A stretch of 39,464 nt of DNA, taken from contig JAWUVZ010000068.1 of NCBI GenBank assembly GCA_034112105.1, positions 1-39,464 of the forward strand. The letters run 5' to 3'. This document shows positions 16,383-25,361 of this stretch, piece after piece. Source of the DNA: Glaciecola sp034112105. Its GTDB lineage: Bacteria > Pseudomonadota > Gammaproteobacteria > Enterobacterales > Alteromonadaceae. The notes under the pieces were generated by a model. It saw only the letters and a program-made list of their open reading frames with translations, ran no database searches and had not been told where the DNA came from. The position numbers were made by a program, and so were the translations under genes. The first letter of the stretch is position 1. Each line of letters begins with the position of its first letter.

Positions 16383-17588
16383 CTATCTAAATAATACTTT
16401 TTCTTGTTTAAACCAATAAATGCAAAATGCGAGAAAACTCCCCGCAATCAGAGCTGTTGAGCCAAATATGGCAAACAATTGAACATAGTCCATGGTGCCT
16501 TTTATCAACTCTTTGATAGCCAGCGCCACATTGGTCAGCGGCACCCAAGCCCAAATCCCTTTTAGTTGAACACCTGGAAGCATTGCAAATATTACTGGAA
16601 TAATAGTGACGAAAACAAGGGGGGTCATATAGCCCTGGGCTTCCTTAAATGAACGTGCGTAAATTGATAACGTGAGCAATACTGCAGCGAAAATAGCGAC
16701 AACAGGTATCAGCATGAAGAATACCAATAAAAAATCGATCGCATCAATTGATGCCATGAAGGTCACTAACACCTCTCCCGCCTCACCTTTGCTTAACACT
16801 GCAGTCCACAAGGCAATACTCAAAACGGTAACGAGCGCTGATGTTACCCCCGCAAAAGCGATAGTAAAGAACTTACCAAGCACGATTTTTGTGCGCTCTA
16901 ATGGTGTAATAAGCAACGTTTCAAGGGTTCCTCGCTCTTTTTCACCTGCACCTAGATCACTAGCCGGTAGCATCGCACCTTGTAAACACAGCATAAAAAT
17001 CAAATAGGGAATGAAACCACCAATTGACTCACCTTGGGTTTCGCGTTCATCCGCTACATTTATCTCTTCAACCTCAATAGGGGTTACCACGCTTATTTGC
17101 TGAGACTCAGATAAACCCAATGCTGAAAATGCTGTTGTTTGATATAACGCTGAAAGCTCATCAACAATTTCATTTAATTTATTTTCGACTACTTTCAAAC
17201 CAGCTTGGTTGCGATACAACGTGAGTATTATTTTACCTGAATCTAGTATCGTGCTGCTGTAATTTTCTGGTATTTCTAAAACAAAATCAATATTACCTTC
17301 TTTGACATAAGCAATTATTTGTTCTTTTGTTTGAATTTCAGAAGGTAATTTTTGCAATGAAAATTGTTCAATTTCATTTAACTTACCCACTAAATCATCA
17401 CTAAATTGGTCGCCAATGATGGCATAAGTGCGTGTTTTTTCTACTGCACCTTTGACTACGTTAGTGCCTACATATAGCGTGCCACCAATCAATAGTGGAA
17501 ATAACAAAATAGGTAGCGCAATCATGAAGAATAGTGTTTTTCTATCTCTTAATAATTCTTTAATCTCTTTTTGAAAGACCAACCACAT
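16383..17588 (-). CDS. natB: ABC-2 type exporter permease, NatB-like
   Basis: This is the membrane subunit of a two-gene ABC exporter. NatAB systems export Na+ in Bacillus, but the family is broad and the substrate here is unproven. The 401-aa protein has one N-terminal membrane helix (FFMIALPILLFPLLI), a large extracytoplasmic domain (about 40-170) and five or more C-terminal helices (from about 180). The segment GAGEKERGTLETLLITPLERTKI is the conserved ABC-2 coupling region. It follows the ATPase gene by 11 bases, on the same strand. Confidence 0.85.
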   Translation of the reverse strand: MWLVFQKEIKELLRDRKTLFFMIALPILLFPLLIGGTLYVGTNVVKGAVEKTRTYAIIGDQFSDDLVGKLNEIEQFSLQKLPSEIQTKEQIIAYVKEGNIDFVLEIPENYSSTILDSGKIILTLYRNQAGLKVVENKLNEIVDELSALYQTTAFSALGLSESQQISVVTPIEVEEINVADERETQGESIGGFIPYLIFMLCLQGAMLPASDLGAGEKERGTLETLLITPLERTKIVLGKFFTIAFAGVTSALVTVLSIALWTAVLSKGEAGEVLVTFMASIDAIDFLLVFFMLIPVVAIFAAVLLTLSIYARSFKEAQGYMTPLVFVTIIPVIFAMLPGVQLKGIWAWVPLTNVALAIKELIKGTMDYVQLFAIFGSTALIAGSFLAFCIYWFKQEKVLFR

Positions 17589-17599
17589 AATAATAATCC

Positions 17600-18397
17600 C
17601 TATAGTTCTATCGTTTGATGTTTAGGCTTACCTATCGATCGCAAGAATGCCTCATGCAGAGAAGCGTCATCTACATCTCTGAAAGCATCAAATCTATCAT
17701 TAAACACTGTTATACCTTGGTCAATCACTGTTACTCTATCGCAAAGTTCAGATACTTCATCTAAATGGTGGGTAGAAAATATTACTGGGACATTGTCACG
17801 TTTCAAATCACGAATGAAGTTCAACACCGTTTGTGTAGCCATTATATCTAAACCAGTCGTCGGTTCGTCTAAGATAACTACTTTGGGAGAATGAATAACT
17901 GAGCGTGCAATTGACGCTTTTTGTTTCATTCCTGTGGAATAGGTTTCGCTGCGCCGGTCTAGAAATGAATCCATATCCAAACGTTCTGATAATTCGGCAG
18001 TACGGTTAGTAATTTCTACATTCGTCATACCGTTTAACTTACCAAAATACGCAATATTTTCACGACCACTCAAACGTCCATATAGTCCAGTACCTCCGGA
18101 TAAGAAACCAATCTGCTTTCGAGCTTCAACCGGATTTTTTAATATATCAAAACCGCCGATGTTGATGCTACCGCTATCCGGTTGCAATGCAGTTGATAAC
18201 ATTCTTAAGGTTGTTGTTTTGCCTGCTCCATTTGGACCTAATAAGCCTAATACTTCACCATTTTGGCAACTAAAGCTAACTTCTTTTACTGAATGAAAGA
18301 AGCGCCCTTGTAACCTTGGATCTTTTTTATCTTGATCACTAAGCTTTTTAGGGTTCTCTACTTTAAATTTTTTAGCGAGTTTGTTTATCTCAATCAC
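17600..18397 (-). CDS. natA: ABC transporter ATP-binding protein, NatA-like
   Basis: This is the cytoplasmic ATPase partner of the downstream permease. The 265-aa protein has Walker A GPNGAGKT (54-61), the Q-loop (QIGFLSGGTGLY), the signature region YSTGMKQKASIARS (a STGMKQK variant typical of the NatA/CcmA group), Walker B VVILDEPTTGLD and the switch H in FSTHHLDEV. The start is GTG at 18397 with AGGG upstream. There is a short charged insertion at residues 14-32 before the strand leading into Walker A. Substrate is undetermined. Confidence 0.9.
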   Translation of the reverse strand: MIEINKLAKKFKVENPKKLSDQDKKDPRLQGRFFHSVKEVSFSCQNGEVLGLLGPNGAGKTTTLRMLSTALQPDSGSINIGGFDILKNPVEARKQIGFLSGGTGLYGRLSGRENIAYFGKLNGMTNVEITNRTAELSERLDMDSFLDRRSETYSTGMKQKASIARSVIHSPKVVILDEPTTGLDIMATQTVLNFIRDLKRDNVPVIFSTHHLDEVSELCDRVTVIDQGITVFNDRFDAFRDVDDASLHEAFLRSIGKPKHQTIEL

Positions 18398-18613
18398 ACT
18401 AATATCCCTATTTTTTATTCTGATTAATATGGTATTTATTGGGTTGTAGGTTATGACATATTGAGCTCAATTACTAAGGCAATCGATACTCTTTACGAAT
18501 AAAGATGTTTCAAATTAATTCTATTCTCTATTTGGACTTGTTTTAGTTCGCAATAAACTGAATACTTTACCCCTCGTTAGAATTCAATTAAACGCCAAAA
18601 CATAGGAAGTAAA

Positions 18614-19342
18614 ATGAGCGAAAATAATTACGAAGTGACAAATCCAATACAAGCTTGTAATGATGTTTTTATGCGACCTTCCGACGTTTTTAGAGCATTG
18701 TCATTGAAAGACAATTGGTCTTGGCTACCCTTTATTCTTGTGGTTGTGATTAGTTCATTACCAGCTTACCTGTATTTTGACATGGTGGATTATAGTTGGT
18801 ATGTGGACACACAGATAGCACAGAGCATGCCGGATGCTAGCCCTGCTGAGCTAGAGAATGTGCGTCCGGCTTATGGCACAGGAAAAAGCGCTGCAATGTT
18901 TGCACTTATTGGAGCCCCATTATATCTTATTATTGTGTCTGCGGTGTTAGGCCTATACTTCACTTTAGTCACTCGAAATGATGAAAAAAGCATTCATAGC
19001 TTTTTTGATTGGTATGGCGCTCAGTGGTGGTTCATGATGCCTACCCTGATCGCATCTGCAATCTCATTAGCTCTTATTTTAATAATGGTAGAGCCAGGAT
19101 CACAAACGTCACAGTCAGTGCTGTCACCGACGTCTTTAAGTTATATGCTTTCAATTCCGACAAGCAGTAATTGGTTTACTTTTATGTCGTATTTACGAAT
19201 TGACACAATTTGGAGTATTTATTTAGGTGCTATTTGTTTGCAGCAGTGGACCAACTTCAGTCGCAACAAGTCTATTATATTTTCCGCTATTCCCACTTTA
19301 ATTATTTTGACTATCACTCTTTTATGGACCATTAGCCAATAA
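18614..19342 (+). CDS. Yip1-family integral membrane protein
   Basis: This is a 242-aa protein with about five membrane segments (roughly residues 37-53, 95-117, 140-162, 195-212 and 222-240), matching the Yip1/YIPF domain family found in many Gammaproteobacteria. The N-terminus (NPIQACNDVFMRPSDVFRAL) is the conserved pre-membrane region of bacterial members. Function is unknown. The ATG follows ATAGGAAGTAAA. It is transcribed alone and faces the DUF3025 gene, with only 48 bp between the stops. Confidence 0.75.
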   Translation: MSENNYEVTNPIQACNDVFMRPSDVFRALSLKDNWSWLPFILVVVISSLPAYLYFDMVDYSWYVDTQIAQSMPDASPAELENVRPAYGTGKSAAMFALIGAPLYLIIVSAVLGLYFTLVTRNDEKSIHSFFDWYGAQWWFMMPTLIASAISLALILIMVEPGSQTSQSVLSPTSLSYMLSIPTSSNWFTFMSYLRIDTIWSIYLGAICLQQWTNFSRNKSIIFSAIPTLIILTITLLWTISQ

Positions 19343-19390
19343 GACTAAAGACAGACTGTTGAATTTAGTAAAAATAAAAAATGCATAAAA

Positions 19391-20341
19391 TTAATCAGTG
19401 TCTCCCTTTATTTTACGTCTTGGCATGAAATAATCCTTATTGGCATAAAATGCGGCTCCCTGTTCGGCATAATGCCAATGTGGCACCCCCAAAAGTGGTA
19501 AGGGATAAAATGGTTTGCTTGTATGAAACGTGTTATTACTTTGAATATACTCAAAAAGCAAGGTATCTAGAGAGCCCGATGAAATACTCGCTTTGTTTAC
19601 TATGCTTTTGTTTCTGTTTTGTAGCGCTCGCTGTACTAGTGGTTTTTCATCAATTTGAATGAGTAACACTTTGCCCGTTAAACCAATAAATGGCTTCAGT
19701 AACATTTCCAAATTCGCATGGCCAAATACGACGGGAAAAATTGATTGATTCCACTCATCTTTCAGTTCGCAAAAAAGTGTTTTCCATTCTTGCATTTCGA
19801 ATAAAATGTGGAGTCTTGCAAGCAATGTTGAACCCTGTACAAATAAGACAACACCGCACTCGTCAAAATGTGTAATGTGATTTCGAACCTGCGTTCTTGG
19901 ATTCAAGCCATAAGTGTTTATTTCAGATATATGCAACCGATTCAGATAATTTTTTGTTTTTGGGTATTGCAACCAAATGATGCCATTAAAAAAATCATGC
20001 CAGCTGCCTATGCGAGTTGGAATTGTATGTTCTTCAAATATAATTTGTTCATAATATCTCGAATCACTAGGCATTGAATCTTGACAAACAAAGCGCTTAA
20101 TCTGTGTATGTACCTCTATATCAGTGGTAATGCTATGTTGCATATTTTCGAGCAACTCGGCACGTAGATCAGGAATATCAATCTGCGTAAAATCTTGCGA
20201 TGGGAAAACTAAAGATAATGCGGATAATGGTGGTCGCATAAAGGGCGAAAAATTGTAAAGTTTCAATGCAATCGTCTTATTGTTAGGAATGTGAGATACC
20301 ACATTGTTATTGTGCCGCAAATCTTGATTATGTCGCACCAT
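19391..20341 (-). CDS. DUF3025 domain protein
   Basis: The 316-aa protein resembles the DUF3025 family, of unknown function. Landmarks I recall for this family are WHDFFNGIIWLQYPKTKNYLNRLH, RTQVRNHITHFDECGVVLF, FPVVFGHANLEMLLKPFIGLTGK, and the ending PLPLLGVPHWHYAEQGAAFY. There is no signal peptide or clear membrane helix. The start is uncertain: the ATG at 20341 has only a weak ribosome-binding site and lies inside one copy of an 18-bp repeat, and Met35 (MRPPLSALSL) is another candidate. Confidence 0.7.
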   Translation of the reverse strand: MVRHNQDLRHNNNVVSHIPNNKTIALKLYNFSPFMRPPLSALSLVFPSQDFTQIDIPDLRAELLENMQHSITTDIEVHTQIKRFVCQDSMPSDSRYYEQIIFEEHTIPTRIGSWHDFFNGIIWLQYPKTKNYLNRLHISEINTYGLNPRTQVRNHITHFDECGVVLFVQGSTLLARLHILFEMQEWKTLFCELKDEWNQSIFPVVFGHANLEMLLKPFIGLTGKVLLIQIDEKPLVQRALQNRNKSIVNKASISSGSLDTLLFEYIQSNNTFHTSKPFYPLPLLGVPHWHYAEQGAAFYANKDYFMPRRKIKGDTD

Positions 20342-20381
20342 AAATTTTCACTATATCATACAACAAATCTTGATTATGTCG
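20318..20381. repeat. Two direct copies of an 18-bp sequence
   Basis: CAAATCTTGATTATGTCG occurs at 20318-20335 and 20364-20381, a period of 46 bp. The copies straddle the DUF3025 start codon in the divergent promoter region shared with the M28 peptidase gene. Both copies are perfect while the flanks differ. Confidence 0.85.
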
Positions 20382-20453
20382 TGTCACAATATTATGGTCT
20401 GTAAAGATTGCAATGTAATAGACATCAAATACTAATAATAACGAGGAACATAA

Positions 20454-22106
20454 ATGAAATTTCAGAACCGCGCCCTTACTTTGGCATTGTCTGCCGGTAT
20501 ACTTGCCCTAGCCGTTACAGGCTGTTCAGACCCAAAATCCGACGCACCCATGGTTGCAGATAATTTTGAGGCCGTCTATAACTCGATTGACTCCGATACC
20601 CTTAAGCAACATACAAAAATATTATCATCAGATGAGTTTGAGGGTCGCCTTCCAACCACTGCTGGTGAGCAGAAAACGTTAGATTACCTAATAGAAGAAC
20701 TAACTAAAGTGGGCTTTGAACCGGGTAACGCAGACAGCTTTCTTCAAGAAGTTAGTTTGATGCAAATTACGGCTAAGCCAGACATGACACTTAAAATGGG
20801 TGAAAATACATTCAAGTATAAAGAAAATATGGTTGCTGGCTCGAAACGCGAAGTTTCTGAAGTGAACTTAATAGATTCGGATATCGTTTTTCTCGGCTAT
20901 GGTGTAAACGCACCAGAGTACAACTGGAATGACTATCAAGATGTCGATGTAAGAGGAAAAACCGTTATTATTTTGGTTAACGATCCGGGCTATGCAAGCC
21001 CTGAAGGCGAGCTGTTTCAGGGTTCAACAATGACTTATTATGGCCGCTGGACGTATAAATATGAAGAAGCTAGCCGTCAAGGTGCTGAAGCCGTATTTAT
21101 TGTCCACGAAACCGCCCCAGCGTCCTATGGTTGGTCTGTTGTAGCCAATAGCTGGAGTGGGCCGCAATATAGCTTAGTTACGCCAGACGCTGGCGCAAGT
21201 AGTGTGGCTGTTGAAGGCTGGATTTCACGCGAAGCTGCAGTAACGATTTTTGCTGACGCAGGCTTGAATTTCGACGAACAAAAAGATTATGCAGCACAAG
21301 GCGCGTATTCCATTCCCTTGAATATAAAAGCATCGCTTGCGCTCAAAAATGATTTTGAAAAATCAAAAAGCTACAATGTCTTTGCCACTTTACCTGGCAA
21401 CGAGAGACCTGACGAACATATTATTTATACTTCCCATTGGGATCATTTGGGTAAAGATGAAAGCAAAGAAGGTGACCAAATATATAATGGCGCCCACGAC
21501 AACGCGACCGGAACCGCGGCAATCCTCGCGATGGCTGAAGCCTTTGCAGAGCTTAACAATAAACCAAAGCGGTCGGTTAGCATGTTAATAGTAACCGCTG
21601 AGGAACAGGGTCTTTTGGGGTCAAAGTACTACGCTGAAAACCCAATTGTCGCTCTTGATAAAACCGTGGCTAATATCAATATGGATGCAATGAATGTATT
21701 AGGAAGAACTAAGGATGTAGCAGTTGTTGGTATGGGCAAATCGGATCTTGAAGAAAATCTTAAAAAAGCAGTAAAACGTCAAGGTCGAGTATTAACTCAA
21801 GAAGATAATCCTGGAGCGGGTATTTATTATCGTTCTGATCACTTCAGTTTTGCCAAGGTTGGTATTCCAGCACTTTACGCAAAAGGCGGTAGTGAGCCAA
21901 TTGATGAGGCTACTGCAGAGTATCGTAAGAGAACAAATTTGGTTGTTCGCGGCTGTTACCATCAAGTTTGCGACCAGTTTCGTGAAAATTGGGACTTTGG
22001 TGGTGTTCAGCAAGACACTCAAATGTTATTTGAAGTAGGCTACGACATAGCTAACTCCGATGAATGGCCACAATGGTCTGCAACCAGCGAGTTCCAACGC
22101 AAATAG
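20454..22106 (+). CDS. M28-family metallopeptidase, lipoprotein
   Basis: This is a secreted zinc aminopeptidase-like enzyme, anchored through a lipobox (AVTGC, Cys24). Of 550 aa, a PA-type domain occupies roughly 140-290 (VDVRGKTVIILVNDP, EEASRQGAEAVFIVHE). The M28 catalytic domain follows, with zinc-ligand and catalytic motifs HWDHLG, GAHDNATGT, TAEEQGLLGS, NINMDAMN and YRSDHFSF. All expected ligands (His, Asp, Glu-Glu, Asp, His) are present. It probably trims peptides in the periplasm or at the cell surface. It is monocistronic with its own terminator. Confidence 0.9.
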   Translation: MKFQNRALTLALSAGILALAVTGCSDPKSDAPMVADNFEAVYNSIDSDTLKQHTKILSSDEFEGRLPTTAGEQKTLDYLIEELTKVGFEPGNADSFLQEVSLMQITAKPDMTLKMGENTFKYKENMVAGSKREVSEVNLIDSDIVFLGYGVNAPEYNWNDYQDVDVRGKTVIILVNDPGYASPEGELFQGSTMTYYGRWTYKYEEASRQGAEAVFIVHETAPASYGWSVVANSWSGPQYSLVTPDAGASSVAVEGWISREAAVTIFADAGLNFDEQKDYAAQGAYSIPLNIKASLALKNDFEKSKSYNVFATLPGNERPDEHIIYTSHWDHLGKDESKEGDQIYNGAHDNATGTAAILAMAEAFAELNNKPKRSVSMLIVTAEEQGLLGSKYYAENPIVALDKTVANINMDAMNVLGRTKDVAVVGMGKSDLEENLKKAVKRQGRVLTQEDNPGAGIYYRSDHFSFAKVGIPALYAKGGSEPIDEATAEYRKRTNLVVRGCYHQVCDQFRENWDFGGVQQDTQMLFEVGYDIANSDEWPQWSATSEFQRK

Positions 22107-22131
22107 CGAATCGGTTTTAGTGTATGAACAC

Positions 22132-22157
22132 ATAATAGCCTCTTTTGAGGCTATTAT
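22132..22157 (+). terminator. Rho-independent terminator of the M28 peptidase gene
   Basis: A perfect 11-bp stem, ATAATAGCCTC (22132-22142) and GAGGCTATTAT (22147-22157), has a TTTT loop and trailing TTTT. It lies 26 bases past the stop codon. Confidence 0.85.
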
Positions 22158-22482
22158 TTTAGCCGCTATTCTTGGACCTTCCATATAATCAGCTTGTGAC
22201 TTCGCACAGAACAGGCACCTCGTAGGAAGATCGAATCAACAGCTAATACAGGCTATTGAACTACAGAAAATTTAGGGATGCTTAAATTTGGCGCGTAGAT
22301 TCGACTTTAGTAATTGCTTCTCTTTCTTAATTGGGAACCTCATTAGTCTGTTTTTTCACGTCAGCACCACAATGTGAACTAAGAATTGCGTAATAATGTG
22401 TATAACAGCAATTAATTTCCTATTTCTCCCAGAAAACTCTTGCATTTTCTACTCAAAATGGCACATTCACCAACGAGGTAAC
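22158..22482. other. Upstream region of asnB
   Basis: About 325 bp between the terminator and the asnB leader ORF. It should contain the asnB promoter. TATAAC near 22401 is a possible -10 but lacks a good -35. No other feature was seen. Confidence 0.4.
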
Positions 22483-22557
22483 ATGAATAATAATAAACGC
22501 GAACTTAAGTTCCACATACCTACCTTATTATCGACAGAAAACGATAACCCAATCTAA
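22483..22557 (+). CDS. Candidate Asn-rich leader peptide upstream of asnB, 24 aa
   Basis: A short ORF begins ATG AAT AAT AAT (Met-Asn-Asn-Asn), has five Asn in 24 residues (MNNNKRELKFHI..., ending ENDNPI), and stops 29 bases before the asnB ATG. GAGGT lies about 5 bases upstream of the ATG, a better ribosome-binding site than the one for asnB. Asn codons directly before asparagine synthetase suggest a leader whose translation senses Asn-tRNA supply, but I see no attenuator hairpin with a U-tract. An AGGTA/TACCT pairing around its own ribosome-binding site is possible. It may be fortuitous. Confidence 0.4.
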   Translation: MNNNKRELKFHIPTLLSTENDNPI

Positions 22558-22586
22558 TAACCCAGCAAGAAAAGGCGAAACAACCT

Positions 22587-24263
22587 ATGTGTGGTATTTT
22601 CGGTATCCTTGATATCAAAACTGATGTGTCAGAGTTGCGCACGCAAGCACTCGAATTATCAAAACTATTACGTCATCGTGGCCCAGACTGGTCCGGGATT
22701 TGGCATAATGACAATGCAATTTTATGTCACGAAAGACTAGCAATTGTAGATGTCGACACAGGCGCCCAACCTCTAATCAGTAGCAATGGTAATCAGGTAT
22801 TAGCCGTTAATGGCGAAATTTATAATCATAAAGATTTAGAGTCGAGGTTAACAAATCCCTATGACTTCCAAACAAAATCAGATTGCGAAATAATTATTCC
22901 TCTTTACCAGCAAGAAGGTCTTGGTTTCATTGATAAATTAGAAGGTATGTTTTCTTTCGTTCTTTATGATCAAGAAAATAATACCTACCTCATCGCTCGT
23001 GACCATATGGGTATTATCCCACTTTATACCGGTTTTGATGAATTCGGCAACTTCTATGTCGCTTCCGAAATGAAAGCCCTTGTACCTGTTTGCAAAACGG
23101 TACAAGAATTCCCTCCTGGGCATTACCTAAGCAGCACCGATGGCAAGCTTGTGAAATACTACGAGCGCGATTGGATGTCGTATGACAACGTAAAAGATAA
23201 CGAAACAAACCTAGATGATTTGAAAGTTGCGTTCGAAAAAGCGGTTAAGTCTCACCTTATGTCAGATGTACCATATGCAGTGCTGCTTTCAGGAGGTTTA
23301 GATTCATCATTGGTCTCAGCTGTAGCAGCCAGATATGTTGCTAAACGTGTTGAAGACGAAGACAAAAGCGATGCTTGGTGGCCTCGTTTGCACTCATTCG
23401 CTGTTGGTCTTGAAGGCGCACCTGATTTAATCGCGGCTAAGAAAGTAGCGAATATGATTGGTACAGTGCATCACGAAATTCACTTTACAATTCAAGAAGG
23501 CCTAGACGCTATTCGTGATGTCATTTATCACTTAGAAACATACGATACAACGACTATTCGTGCGGCAACGCCGATGTATTTGATGACTAGAAAAATCAAA
23601 GCTATGGGCATCAAAATGGTATTGTCTGGTGAAGGGGCTGATGAAATATTTGGTGGTTATTTATATTTCCACAAAGCGCCAAATGCAAAAGAACTGCATG
23701 AAGAAACTGTGCGTAAACTTGATCGTCTGCATCTGTTCGATTGCGCTCGCGCTAACAAATCAACCTCTGCTTGGGGTGTTGAAGCGCGCGTACCTTTCCT
23801 AGACAAAAACTTCATGGACGTTGCTATGCGTCTGAACCCACAAGACAAAATGTGTGTTGGTGGGCGTATGGAAAAATGGATATTGAGAAAAGCATTTGAT
23901 GACGATACATATCTTCCCGCTGAAGTATTATGGCGTCAAAAAGAACAATTTGGTGACGGTGTGGTTTATTCTTGGATTGACTCAATTCGTGAATTTGTTG
24001 AGCTGGAAGTATCTGACCAAAAAATAGCAAGTGCGCAATTCCGCTTTCCAATCAATACACCCGACACTAAAGAAGGTTATTATTACCGCACTATCTTTGA
24101 AGATTACTTCCCGCAAGAAAGTGCAGCTAAATGCGTACCAAGTGGTAAATCAATCGCATGTAGCACAGTAGAAGCACTTGAGTGGGATGAGAGCTTTAAA
24201 GCAGCGGCAGATCCATCTGGTCGCTCAATGAAGTCAATTCACAGTGGTGAGTTTAAAGGTTAG
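22587..24263 (+). CDS. asnB: Asparagine synthase (glutamine-hydrolysing) AsnB
   Basis: AsnB converts aspartate, glutamine and ATP to asparagine, glutamate and AMP in the cytosol. The 558-aa protein is close to E. coli AsnB (554). The N-terminus MCGIFGI exposes Cys2 as the glutaminase nucleophile. The class II amidotransferase domain runs to about 200 (RHRGPDWSG, NGEIYNH). The synthetase domain carries the PP-loop LLSGGLDSSL, LSGEGADEIFGGY and WGVEARVPFLDK. The ribosome-binding site (AAAGG) is about 12 bases from the ATG, which is poor. Coupling to the preceding Asn-rich mini-ORF would make sense of that. Confidence 0.96.
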   Translation: MCGIFGILDIKTDVSELRTQALELSKLLRHRGPDWSGIWHNDNAILCHERLAIVDVDTGAQPLISSNGNQVLAVNGEIYNHKDLESRLTNPYDFQTKSDCEIIIPLYQQEGLGFIDKLEGMFSFVLYDQENNTYLIARDHMGIIPLYTGFDEFGNFYVASEMKALVPVCKTVQEFPPGHYLSSTDGKLVKYYERDWMSYDNVKDNETNLDDLKVAFEKAVKSHLMSDVPYAVLLSGGLDSSLVSAVAARYVAKRVEDEDKSDAWWPRLHSFAVGLEGAPDLIAAKKVANMIGTVHHEIHFTIQEGLDAIRDVIYHLETYDTTTIRAATPMYLMTRKIKAMGIKMVLSGEGADEIFGGYLYFHKAPNAKELHEETVRKLDRLHLFDCARANKSTSAWGVEARVPFLDKNFMDVAMRLNPQDKMCVGGRMEKWILRKAFDDDTYLPAEVLWRQKEQFGDGVVYSWIDSIREFVELEVSDQKIASAQFRFPINTPDTKEGYYYRTIFEDYFPQESAAKCVPSGKSIACSTVEALEWDESFKAAADPSGRSMKSIHSGEFKG

Positions 24264-24290
24264 CAGCAGAGTTAACTAACGTAAAATCTA

Positions 24291-24316
24291 AAAAAGCGAC
24301 TTTAATCAGTCGTTTT
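24291..24316. terminator. Bidirectional terminator between asnB and the solute-binding gene
   Basis: A CGACT/AGTCG stem (24297-24301 and 24308-24312) is flanked by an A-run on the left and TTTTTTTT on the right. It is just downstream of asnB and overlaps the last codons of the convergent gene, so both may use it. Confidence 0.65.
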
Positions 24317-25240
24317 TTTTATGCTTTCGAACTGACCTGGTGTATACCAATATTTAGCCTCAAATACCGGCGTTTTTGAAGGTAACAGTGGATTATCTAA
24401 CTCAAAATAAATAATCTCATCTAATTCTAACTGGTCTAATATTTCACCATGATGGGAATAGAATAGTTTATCAAAGCTTCCGTCTTCAATTGCTCTCTCC
24501 AAACCAACTTCCAACAGATGCGCTAGAGTTATATTGCTTTTATTCACGAAGAAATACATTGCGGCTCGATATTTTAGCGCAACCCCCTCCTTCAATCTTA
24601 TGTCTGGATCGGCTCCCTCCTGACGCAATTCAGACAATGCTTCAATAACAGAGCGAGGGTAAAAATCTGCTTGTTGACGCGACAATAAATTCTTTGCTTC
24701 GGAATGGTTCTGCGCACCTAATACATTGAAGCCGTTAGCTTGCAGTATCTTAGTATCGGGCCAATCGATGCCCTGCACCGGAGAATACACTAGTAAGTCT
24801 GCTAACGTGCTTACTACTTTCGTATAAAACGGCTTATTTTTATGAGTCAACATCATTCGCCAACCAATCAACCCTTTAGCAATAGGTATACGAATAGGTA
24901 GCAGGTCATCTTCGCGTTCACGGTCTGTCATAGTCCAAACAACATTAACCTCAATATTCTCACGTAACTGTCGAAGGGCTTTCGATTGCTGCTTGATGCG
25001 TTCAGACGATACCATTTTGTATCGTACACCTGTTTTTTCCAGAGCTAACTTCAATAGTGCTTCGGGATACTTATGACCTTCATCCCCATCGTATAATGGT
25101 CCTGGGTAAGTAACAACCCATGTTGCGGCGTTTGTAACTGCACAAAAAAGTGACAGCGATACCAGCAAAACTCCTGTGACTATTCTGCTTCCCAATATCA
25201 ATTTCACTCGGGCTAATGATGATGCATGCTTATATATCAT
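24302..25240 (-). CDS. Periplasmic solute-binding-like protein, 312 aa
   Basis: This resembles the amino-acid-type transporter substrate-binding domain proteins (SBP_bac_3-like) that are common and often orphan in Alteromonadales. The signal peptide has a basic n-region (KLILGSR), a hydrophobic core and probable cleavage near AVTNA-A. The mature protein begins TWVVTYPGPLYD. Features include TMTDREREDDLLPIRIPI and the family-like AIEDGSFDKLFY near the C-terminus. No transport genes are adjacent, so it may act as a sensor or orphan binding protein. Ligand unknown. Its start overlaps a possible 28-codon upstream ORF. Confidence 0.7.
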   Translation of the reverse strand: MIYKHASSLARVKLILGSRIVTGVLLVSLSLFCAVTNAATWVVTYPGPLYDGDEGHKYPEALLKLALEKTGVRYKMVSSERIKQQSKALRQLRENIEVNVVWTMTDREREDDLLPIRIPIAKGLIGWRMMLTHKNKPFYTKVVSTLADLLVYSPVQGIDWPDTKILQANGFNVLGAQNHSEAKNLLSRQQADFYPRSVIEALSELRQEGADPDIRLKEGVALKYRAAMYFFVNKSNITLAHLLEVGLERAIEDGSFDKLFYSHHGEILDQLELDEIIYFELDNPLLPSKTPVFEAKYWYTPGQFESIKKTTD

Positions 25241-25316
25241 CTACAACCACCAAGGTAACTTTTAGAGTTTGCTCAACGTCATTTAAAAATTGATAGTTGT
25301 CTATATGCTTATCCAT
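25230..25316 (-). CDS. Possible 28-aa small protein upstream of the solute-binding gene
   Basis: The ATG at 25316 is preceded 5 bases upstream by TGGAG, a better ribosome-binding site than the downstream gene has. The peptide begins MDKHIDNYQFLNDVEQTLKV and ends VTLVVVDDI. Its TAA lies inside the start of the solute-binding gene, an overlap of 11 bases, so it could couple translation. I know no homologue. It may be a regulatory leader ORF or chance. Confidence 0.35.
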   Translation of the reverse strand: MDKHIDNYQFLNDVEQTLKVTLVVVDDI

Positions 25317-25361
25317 TGGTTCTCCAGTTGAGTTTACTAGTCACACTTGAAAATAAATTAG

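Noticed and set aside
16383..18397. Assigning Na+ export to the NatAB-like pair as compensation for lost nhaB
   Set aside because: The family exports many substrates and no sequence feature here fixes Na+ as the substrate.
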